Source: Bacteroidota bacterium (lineage in GTDB: Bacteria > Bacteroidota > Ignavibacteria > UBA10030 > UBA6906). From it: 12,209 bases of DNA. Under the pieces are notes generated by a model. It did no database searches and was not told the DNA's origin. It worked only from the letters and a program-made list of their open reading frames with translations. This document shows positions 6,833 to 12,209 of the stretch, piece after piece. How positions within the stretch are numbered: position 1 is the stretch's first letter; every line of letters starts with the position of its first letter. The position numbers and the translations under genes are program-made. The stretch covers positions 1 through 12,209 of the forward strand of contig JAGDMJ010000050.1 of NCBI GenBank assembly GCA_017860555.1. The letters are read 5' to 3'.

Positions 6833-8381
6833 GCTCGCTGAAGACGAGGGCTTCATACACGTAGATCTCGGCGTCCTTCCATCCATCCCACCCAATGCCT
6901 GCCTTGTCCTGAGCGCAATGCCCCAGGAATTCTTCCTTGCTCCATCCGGTCTCGGTGGCTACCTGCGGAAGGAACGTGCCGGAGCGGTTCCCCTTTCGAA
7001 TGTAGATCCCGTGCTTCCCAGGTTCGATCTCTTCGACAGAAGAGATCTTTCTCATCGGCGTAAGCACCGAGATCTCAATGGAAAGCTTCTCGAGCTCCGA
7101 AGGTTGAACGGGGCTGAATCGATAATCTTCTGTTGCAGCAGCTGCTGCCATCTCCTGCACCACCTTGAAAAGCGGCTGCTCGGCCCCAAACCGACCGATG
7201 CATCCTCGAAGCTGTTGATGCTCCTCCAGTGTCACGAATGCTCCGCATAACGCTTTCAAAGCGGCAGGCATGGTGGCAGCGTCAACTGTCGGAATTGTAC
7301 CGTTCCGTACATGCCCGATGACCGCGGCACGGGCGATCCTCAACAACTCCTGTTTCTCCCTCACGGTCAGCGCAAACTCTTCGTGTTGCGCCACGCCGAC
7401 CGTCAGCGGAACGGGCCTGCCCCCCATCGGTCTCGAGATCGATCCCATCGCATCCGTTGTTGAGACGGTCATGGCCCAGTATCCAACCACCCGTTCCTTC
7501 CCTCCGATCTCGCTGTCGCCAGAATTCTTGTATCCAACAGAATCCAGCCTGATGCGGGCATTCTCCCGCGTCATTTCCAGCAAGGTCAGCACACAGGATG
7601 CGCCGCACATGCTCGTAGCCAGGTTCGGCGTCCCACCCGTAGCATTCCGGTCAAGCGTTCGTATGAGGGTCTCGGGAGAATTCGACCAAATGGCAGTGGC
7701 CGTCAAATGATCGACCCTCTTTGCATCGTCGTAGGAAGGATAATGAGAGAAATCCGTGCTGACGACAAAGAGGTTCCTGGAGTTCAGGTAGGGACGGAGA
7801 ACATCGGCAATGCGAGCACACACCTCCCGAGAATCGGATCCGAAAACAATGGGTACGATCGTGAAGTCCCTCTTCATGACATGTTGCAGAAACGGGATTT
7901 CCACTTCCAGGCTATGCTCCCGGGCGTGGGCATCTGTCCGGGAGGTGAAAATCTCAGTATGCCTCAGTAGTTCCTTTGCAGTCCGAACATTGACTTTCAC
8001 CGGACCAAGCGGTGTAACAAAACTGCCGCCGGGATAGACCGACGCGCCTTCGAACCCCACATAGTGGCTCGGGCCGAGGATGAATACGTTTTCGTACTCT
8101 CTGGTCGGATCGATCTGGTTGAAGCCGGATGCGGCCACGCCACCGGAAAAGACATATCCGGCATGGGGAGCAACAACAGCGAGGACATCCCTCCCTTTTT
8201 CGCGCGGTGCTGCCTTGGCAAAGAGAGATTTCAACATCTGGTCCAGTTCCGCTCTGTCGCCCGGATAGAACTGTCCCGCGACGGCCGGTTGCCGGTCGGG
8301 TATCTGATCCTGCGGCGTACAGTCGGACACCCCGAGCAGGAAGAGAGCGAGGAAGAGTGGGGTCGAACGTCCGGGTTTCAT
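6813..8381 (-). CDS. amrB-amrA: AmmeMemoRadiSam fusion protein: Memo-like (AmrB) plus AMMECR1-like (AmrA), exported or lipoprotein
   Basis: 522 residues from the ATG at 8381. A TTG 17 codons upstream has no ribosome binding site and would disrupt the leader. Residues 1-21 (MKPGR, hydrophobic core, LGVSDC) look like a signal peptide, possibly lipoprotein, although Asp before C21 is unusual for a lipobox. The Memo domain (about 28-306) keeps the family's metal-site-like residues: APHAGY (H73), GPSHY (H106), EHSLEVE (H156, E159), STDFSHY (H213) and MCGA (C259). Memo is structurally related to LigB-type extradiol dioxygenases. A linker leads to an AMMECR1 domain (about 334-515) with the hallmark LRGCIG (391-396). 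The two are separate genes in many genomes and belong with the radical SAM protein to the three-part AmmeMemoRadiSam system; here they are one chain. The biochemical role is not established to my knowledge. The next gene overlaps its 3' end by 20 nt, so translational coupling is likely. Confidence 0.92.
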   Translation of the reverse strand: MKPGRSTPLFLALFLLGVSDCTPQDQIPDRQPAVAGQFYPGDRAELDQMLKSLFAKAAPREKGRDVLAVVAPHAGYVFSGGVAASGFNQIDPTREYENVFILGPSHYVGFEGASVYPGGSFVTPLGPVKVNVRTAKELLRHTEIFTSRTDAHAREHSLEVEIPFLQHVMKRDFTIVPIVFGSDSREVCARIADVLRPYLNSRNLFVVSTDFSHYPSYDDAKRVDHLTATAIWSNSPETLIRTLDRNATGGTPNLATSMCGASCVLTLLEMTRENARIRLDSVGYKNSGDSEIGGKERVVGYWAMTVSTTDAMGSISRPMGGRPVPLTVGVAQHEEFALTVREKQELLRIARAAVIGHVRNGTIPTVDAATMPAALKALCGAFVTLEEHQQLRGCIGRFGAEQPLFKVVQEMAAAAATEDYRFSPVQPSELEKLSIEISVLTPMRKISSVEEIEPGKHGIYIRKGNRSGTFLPQVATETGWSKEEFLGHCAQDKAGIGWDGWKDAEIYVYEALVFSEHEFSAN

Positions 8382-8410
8382 GGTCGTCGTGCCTGAGATG
8401 TGATGAAACC

Positions 8411-8439
8411 AAAATACGAAGGCGTGGGGCAAAGCACAA
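8411..8439 (-). promoter_or_regulatory. Possible promoter of the AmmeMemoRadiSam operon
   Basis: On the minus strand TTGTGC (8434-8439) and TATTTT (8411-8416) are separated by 17 nt, giving a short leader to the ATG at 8381. The hexamers match the sigma-70 consensus at only 3/6 and 4/6. The location between repeat copy B and the first operon gene is reasonable, but the evidence is weak. Confidence 0.3.
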
Positions 8440-8478
8440 GAGAGCGGGGGCCGCGCGACTCTATCGATTTGACACCGG

Positions 8479-8554
8479 GTCGTCCCGAAATTCTTTTATT
8501 CGGGACCTATGCCTGGCCAGGCATGGGTCCTGACGAAGAGCATGTCAGGACGAC
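8479..8554 (+). repeat. REPIN-like 76-bp palindromic repeat, copy B
   Basis: The second copy, in the opposite orientation to copy A. Hairpin 1 pairs 8482-8489 with 8499-8506 (GTCCCGAA/TTCGGGAC, 9-nt loop). Hairpin 2 pairs GTCCTGAC with GTCAGGAC, also with a 9-nt loop. The centre, 8509-8524, is a perfect 16-bp palindrome (ATGCCTGGCCAGGCAT), so the whole element can also fold as one long imperfect cruciform about 8516/8517. The eighth pair of hairpin 2 is C-G here and A-T in copy A, a compensatory change that supports the fold. It lies 47 nt beyond the EamA stop codon and upstream of the AmmeMemoRadiSam block, so it may also act as a transcript boundary. No T-tract follows. Confidence 0.87.
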
Positions 8555-8601
8555 TATCCTTCTTGGCAAAGCCGTGTCGTTCGTCAGAGGACAGGGTCGT
8601 A

Positions 8602-9573
8602 CTATCCGAATTGCGCTATGACTACCCCTGCAAGCGCGATGATCCCGCCAATAACAAACGCCACGGTCACCTCCTGCCCCAGCAGCAAGACCGCGAGGAT
8701 CGTGGTTAGGATCGGCTGGAGGTTCGCAAAGAGTGCCACTTTGCCGGCCTCCGCCCTGCCGAGAGCGAAGTACCAGAGAAAATACGAAAGGACAGACGTG
8801 ATGAGGGCAAGATAGAGGATCGCCATCCAGGAGGTCGGAGACAGCGTTTCGAAAGGAAAGCGAAGCGCCGGGACGATGCCCATCGGAATGAACATCACGG
8901 TGCCAATGATCAGGGTCAGAGAGCTTGCCTCCACCGCGCCATACCGGATGATCAACCTCCTGCCAAACACCGTGTAGAGTCCCCAGGCCATCACGGCAAA
9001 ACCGATCAGGATGTTCCCCAGCAGATACTCCATGCTGGCGCTCACGCCTCTTTCGAAGACCACCGTGATGACCCCCACAAATCCCAGGACGACCCCCACA
9101 ACCTTCACGCCCGTCAACCGCTCTCCCAGAAACAGACGGGAGAAAACCAGCACCAGGATGGGTGTTGTGGAGTACAACAGGGCGGCATTGGATGCTGTCG
9201 TGAAGCGCATCCCGAAGAGGAAAAGGAATTGATTGACGGGGATCGCCAGGAAGGAGAGCAACAACACCATCTTCCGTTCCTCTCGCAACAGGCGGATCGG
9301 CCCTCCGCGTATGAGCAAGATCAAACCCATTGCGACGGCCGCGATCACCGACCGGACCAACGTAAGCGTGAAGGCGTCTACCTCACGCACGATAATCTTT
9401 GCGACAATGTGCGTGCCGCTTGCCATGAGAGACTGCACCAGGAGAACGGCATAGACAGCCATTGCCGGCCGGTACTCAAGAGAACGGCGGACCCTCCCAA
9501 GCGTGCCGGAACGGACCGACGACGGACGGATAACTTGCGGCTTGGAGGGAGGTGAGGGAGTTTTGCCGGTCAT
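8602..9573 (-). CDS. EamA/DMT-superfamily transporter
   Basis: 323 residues. After a basic, proline- and serine-rich N-terminus of about 37 residues come ten predicted transmembrane helices in two EamA repeats (about 41-172 and 185-320). The first carries the family-like pattern ALLYSTTPILVLVFSRLFLGERLTG and the second LFANLQPILTTILAVLLLGQEVT, the usual re-entrant 'P-x-L ... L-GE/Q' signatures. The family moves small metabolites such as amino acids, nucleotides or sugars across the inner membrane; the substrate cannot be assigned here. The start is uncertain. The ATG at 9573 overlaps the stop of a doubtful upstream ORF by ATGA but lacks a clear ribosome binding site. The ATG at 9462 (residue 38) would give a typical 286-residue member. 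It may belong to the upstream polysaccharide gene cluster, since some DMT-type proteins act there, or simply follow it. Confidence 0.87.
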   Translation of the reverse strand: MTGKTPSPPSKPQVIRPSSVRSGTLGRVRRSLEYRPAMAVYAVLLVQSLMASGTHIVAKIIVREVDAFTLTLVRSVIAAVAMGLILLIRGGPIRLLREERKMVLLLSFLAIPVNQFLFLFGMRFTTASNAALLYSTTPILVLVFSRLFLGERLTGVKVVGVVLGFVGVITVVFERGVSASMEYLLGNILIGFAVMAWGLYTVFGRRLIIRYGAVEASSLTLIIGTVMFIPMGIVPALRFPFETLSPTSWMAILYLALITSVLSYFLWYFALGRAEAGKVALFANLQPILTTILAVLLLGQEVTVAFVIGGIIALAGVVIAQFG

Positions 9574-9812
9574 CGCTTTTGTGCAACCAGACAGTAGGCA
9601 AGAGGGAACGACCCGGTGGACCGTGCTGCCGAGATCTTCCCAACGGGAGAACGAACAAGGAGCGATCCGGCAGCCACCACCATCGCCGACAACACTCCAG
9701 ACCGCGCCACAATTCTCCCCCAGACCTCAACGAGCCCCGCCGCAAGCCCCCCGAATGTGTCGAGAGATATCTGTGTCAGGCCGGACCTCTGCCAGAGCTC
9801 TTTGTGCTGCAT
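9570..9812 (-). CDS. Small hypothetical ORF between glycosyltransferase and transporter (doubtful)
   Basis: 80 codons filling almost the whole gap between two good genes. The ATG lies 3 nt after the glycosyltransferase stop, and the TGA overlaps the transporter ATG as ATGA. This tight packing is the main reason to list it. The protein is Gly/Ala/Val rich, with one moderately hydrophobic stretch (about residues 33-52, IVARSGVLSAMVVAAGSLLV) that could be a membrane helix, and a basic tail. I recognise no family. There is no clear Shine-Dalgarno sequence, and a high-GC gap can keep such a frame open by chance. It could be a small membrane protein, a remnant of a larger lost gene, or non-coding. 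Confidence 0.3.
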   Translation of the reverse strand: MQHKELWQRSGLTQISLDTFGGLAAGLVEVWGRIVARSGVLSAMVVAAGSLLVRSPVGKISAARSTGSFPLAYCLVAQKR

Positions 9813-9815
9813 CTG

Positions 9816-10850
9816 TTACCGGTTGATGATGGTGCGGTAGGCCGCCGCCGTTTTCTCGGCCACGCGGGGCCAGAGGAATTCCTTCCGGATATGCGCGCGC
9901 AGGCAGTCGTCCTGCTTCTTCTCCAGCGCCCGCACGATTCCGTCGCGGATGGATTCAACCGAAAGAGGGTCGACATATTCCGCCATTGACCCGAAATATT
10001 CTTTCGTGCCGCCGTGCGGCGTTATCACGACCTTCGCCCCGGCCAACCCGGCTTCCAGCGCGGCGATGCCTGGCGTCTCGAACAGCGACGGCAAGGCAAA
10101 CACCTCGCACGCGGCGTACGCGGATGCGAGCATCTCCGAGTCATGATCGAGGGAGTCGATCACGAGAATGTTCTTGTTCTTTTCCGCCTCGCGCAGGCAC
10201 TCCTCACCATACGGGGTCCGGACAATTCTGCCAATGATCACTGCGGGATGGTCGATGTGGTCAAGGGCTCGTATCAAGGCAAGGACGTTCTTCCTCACAT
10301 GCCCCGTATGGCCAACGTTGAGAATAAATCGGTCAATGCCATAGGTCTTCCTGAAGAGCGCCGGATCGGCATCCACGAAGCGCTCGTCCACCCCGTTGGG
10401 AATCACTGTCACCTTGCCGGCGGGAGCGCCGTATCCACCCGTCATGAGGGCGGCCTCGTCACTCGTGTTGGGGAGGATCAGTCGGGACCAGTCGCACAGA
10501 TCCGCTGTGATCGCATAGTCGGTCCACACCCCGTAGCCGGCACGTTGCAGCAACCGGCTTGCCGCCAATGCCCTTCTGATGAACCTGTGCGAGTGCAGGC
10601 TGTAGGTAATAGGTGAGAGGGCAATGGGGATGCGGAGTAGGTGGACCTCCCTGCCCAGATGGTACATGCCGATATCCGACGCAAAGAGATGGAACAAGTC
10701 ACATGATTCCGGGCGGAACGGAGTCCATGAATCAAACAATCGGGCTTCGATGCCGAAGTCGCCGAGGTATTTGGAAGTGTTGAGGAGTTGGATCGTGGCT
10801 CCACCGCGCATAAGGGGAGAAGCCTGATATCCGGCAAGATAGACCGTCAT
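9816..10850 (-). CDS. Glycosyltransferase, GT-B fold, family 4-like
   Basis: 344 residues. It lacks the long N-terminal domain of some relatives but keeps a glycine-rich entry loop (MRGGATIQLLN, about 14-24). It has the GT4 C-terminal signatures: VTVIPNGVDERF (nucleotide-sugar domain entry), ILNVGHTGHVRKN, and the EX7E-type acceptor/donor motif in LPSLFETPGIAALEAGLAGA, followed by TPHGGTKEYF. Such enzymes transfer a sugar from a nucleotide-activated donor to a growing glycan or lipid at the cytoplasmic face of the membrane. No transmembrane helix is evident. The start ATG overlaps the deacetylase stop by ATGA, so the two are translationally coupled and probably serve the same surface glycan. 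The exact donor and acceptor are unknown. Confidence 0.93.
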   Translation of the reverse strand: MTVYLAGYQASPLMRGGATIQLLNTSKYLGDFGIEARLFDSWTPFRPESCDLFHLFASDIGMYHLGREVHLLRIPIALSPITYSLHSHRFIRRALAASRLLQRAGYGVWTDYAITADLCDWSRLILPNTSDEAALMTGGYGAPAGKVTVIPNGVDERFVDADPALFRKTYGIDRFILNVGHTGHVRKNVLALIRALDHIDHPAVIIGRIVRTPYGEECLREAEKNKNILVIDSLDHDSEMLASAYAACEVFALPSLFETPGIAALEAGLAGAKVVITPHGGTKEYFGSMAEYVDPLSVESIRDGIVRALEKKQDDCLRAHIRKEFLWPRVAEKTAAAYRTIINR

Positions 10851-12209
10851 TTGAATTTCCTCATCATTTCCGAATAGATGTCCCCAACAAGCGCGCGCGG
10901 ATCAAATTCGCGGACCTTCCTGATGTCCGGGGGGAGCGCGGAGAGGGTCATGGGTGCCCAGGGAACCCGCTCAAGGTCGATTGCATGCGCGACGGGAATC
11001 ACCGCCTCGAGCCCGGGAGCGCGTGAGACGCGCAACCAGAGGTCGTCGGCACCGGCACTTCCGTGCACGTTCACCGTGGCCGAGGCGTTTCCGGTGTCGA
11101 CCACGCACTTCGAGAGTGATCGTCGCTTCCACCACCGGGCAAATTCCCCGAAGGTCGCCGATTCGATTCCTTTCTCCCGGGCACGGCGGAGCAGGAATCG
11201 AATTGTTTCCCAACCGTGGTGTGTGGGGTGGCCATAAAAGAACAGAGGCTCACCTCGCGCGAGCTTCCTGTCCATCTCTGCGGCATAGTATTCCTGCATC
11301 TGTTTCTCGGTGTATCCCACGCGTCTGAGGCTGCCAATCGAGATCGGGTGGATCGGTACCTGGAGTGTGTGATAGACAATTCCCAGTGATTCCGGATAGA
11401 CGGGGAGAGAATCATACACAAAAGAGAATTCCGACGAATAGGCGAACCCTGCCTCATCGATGGCGCCGGCAAGGCCGGCATTCCAAATGCCGAACGGCGC
11501 CGCGAATCCCGCTGCGGCCAGTCCTGCTCCCTCCAGAGCCCGCCGTGCTCTGGTGATATTCTTGAGGTTTGCTTCGTATGTCGGGAATACCTGGTGCTCA
11601 TAGCAGTGGATACCGATCTCCTGGCCAGCCATGTAGAGAAACCTATCCAACCAGCTTTCATGTGCCCGAACATCCAGGAACCAGGAAAAACCGACGCCTG
11701 CCTCCTTTGCGGCGTCGTAGAGCTCGTCAATTTCCCAGCGCTCCCCCCGATCCGTGTCAATGCGGAAGGCAAAGAGGCTTTTCTTCCCTCCCGGAAAGTA
11801 CCAGAGGTGAATGTACGGCATCTTCCGGGCATGGTGAAGGTATTCGAAACTGCGATGCAGTAGGTGGCGCAGCTCCCCTTTGCCAACAAGGGACACTCGT
11901 TCGGAGGGAAGGCGGTCGCGGTTTGAGTAGAAACGCTTGTTCGCGACCCGCGTGTCGGTCATCAGATCGACCGGGTCAAAAGGCAGCAGAACTGCGGCGC
12001 CTCCCAGAAGCTCTCCCGCAAACATGCCAAAGGTGTTCTCGTCCGTCCTCAGCAGGTTTGCCTCCTTCGGCACCTGCCCTTCCACAGCTGCATCGAGCAA
12101 CATGATGTCAAAGATGCCGCTCTGCCCGTCCGCAACCAGAAAATCGAGCCGTTCTTTCCGTGTCAACGATTTTGCGAGCCCGCTCAGGAACGGCGCATAT
12201 CCAATCACG
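10847..12209 (-). CDS. Polysaccharide deacetylase-like protein (NodB homology), 5' end missing
   Basis: At least 453 residues; the frame is open to the window edge, and the first in-window GTG (12208) is probably internal. About 140 N-terminal residues form a domain I cannot assign with certainty; it ends in the PYIHLWYFPGG segment. A NodB-type barrel follows: the RIDTD motif (D151, D153 of the visible fragment), IGIHCYEH (H201, H205) for the metal-binding His pair, then AAPFG (about 236-240), QVPIHP (283-288) and GHPTH (326-330) near the end of the catalytic region. These correspond to the Asp-Asp, H-x3-H and later His motifs of metal-dependent N- or O-deacetylases. A further 90 residues at the C-terminus look beta-rich. 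There is no visible signal peptide, but the start is missing. It overlaps the glycosyltransferase by 4 nt, which points to glycan assembly or modification. Confidence 0.88.
   Translation of the reverse strand, partial: VIGYAPFLSGLAKSLTRKERLDFLVADGQSGIFDIMLLDAAVEGQVPKEANLLRTDENTFGMFAGELLGGAAVLLPFDPVDLMTDTRVANKRFYSNRDRLPSERVSLVGKGELRHLLHRSFEYLHHARKMPYIHLWYFPGGKKSLFAFRIDTDRGERWEIDELYDAAKEAGVGFSWFLDVRAHESWLDRFLYMAGQEIGIHCYEHQVFPTYEANLKNITRARRALEGAGLAAAGFAAPFGIWNAGLAGAIDEAGFAYSSEFSFVYDSLPVYPESLGIVYHTLQVPIHPISIGSLRRVGYTEKQMQEYYAAEMDRKLARGEPLFFYGHPTHHGWETIRFLLRRAREKGIESATFGEFARWWKRRSLSKCVVDTGNASATVNVHGSAGADDLWLRVSRAPGLEAVIPVAHAIDLERVPWAPMTLSALPPDIRKVREFDPRALVGDIYSEMMRKFK

Noticed and set aside
8382..8432. 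Earlier TTG start for the AmrB-AmrA fusion
   Set aside because: No Shine-Dalgarno sequence, would place 17 residues before a good signal peptide, and would overlap the possible promoter.
8479..8554. Repeat copy B as a simple rho-independent terminator
   Set aside because: No T-tract on either side, and the same 76-bp double-hairpin design recurs inside the 3' end of another gene.
11071..11889. 272-codon frame on the minus strand
   Set aside because: Out-of-frame shadow inside the deacetylase gene, rich in Ser and Arg without domain features.

Overview
The window looks like chromosomal DNA from a Gram-negative bacterium of the Bacteroidota/Chlorobiota/Ignavibacteriota side of the tree, or a neighbouring T9SS-bearing lineage such as Calditrichota. 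The main reason is the protein at the left end: it has a signal peptide, two CBM9-like domains and a C-terminal type IX secretion (T9SS) sorting domain with the NYPNPFNP motif. All eight confident genes lie on the minus strand, so transcription runs from right to left. No tRNA, rRNA, CRISPR array, transposase or phage gene was seen.

Read in the direction of transcription, there are three blocks. (1) Positions 12209-8602 are a surface-polysaccharide block: a NodB-type polysaccharide deacetylase (5' end cut off by the window edge) overlaps a GT4-like glycosyltransferase by an ATGA junction. A doubtful 80-codon ORF follows, then an EamA/DMT-type ten-helix transporter. (2) Positions 8381-3266 are an AmmeMemoRadiSam block. 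An N-terminal-signal-bearing fusion of the Memo-like protein (AmrB) and the AMMECR1-like protein (AmrA) comes first. It overlaps by 20 nt a large membrane protein that carries a spermidine-synthase-like domain between two helix bundles. The AmrS-type radical SAM enzyme follows, with a Tat-like leader. (3) Positions 3001-14 hold a LacI-family repressor and the CBM9/T9SS secreted protein. Two near-identical perfect palindromes sit between the probable promoter and the repressor start, which suggests autoregulation.

The AmmeMemoRadiSam block is the most interesting biology. The trio is widespread but its chemistry is not settled as far as I know. Here two soluble components have export-type N-termini and the gene between them encodes a SAM-fold membrane protein, so the system may work at or outside the inner membrane.

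A second signal is a 76-bp palindromic repeat present twice (4577-4652 and, in opposite orientation, 8479-8554). Each copy consists of two inverted hairpins with conserved GGACGAC feet, in the manner of a REPIN/BIME (paired REP sequences). The copies differ almost only in loops and centre, one stem pair shows a compensatory change, and one copy supplies the last 17 codons and the stop of the membrane protein.
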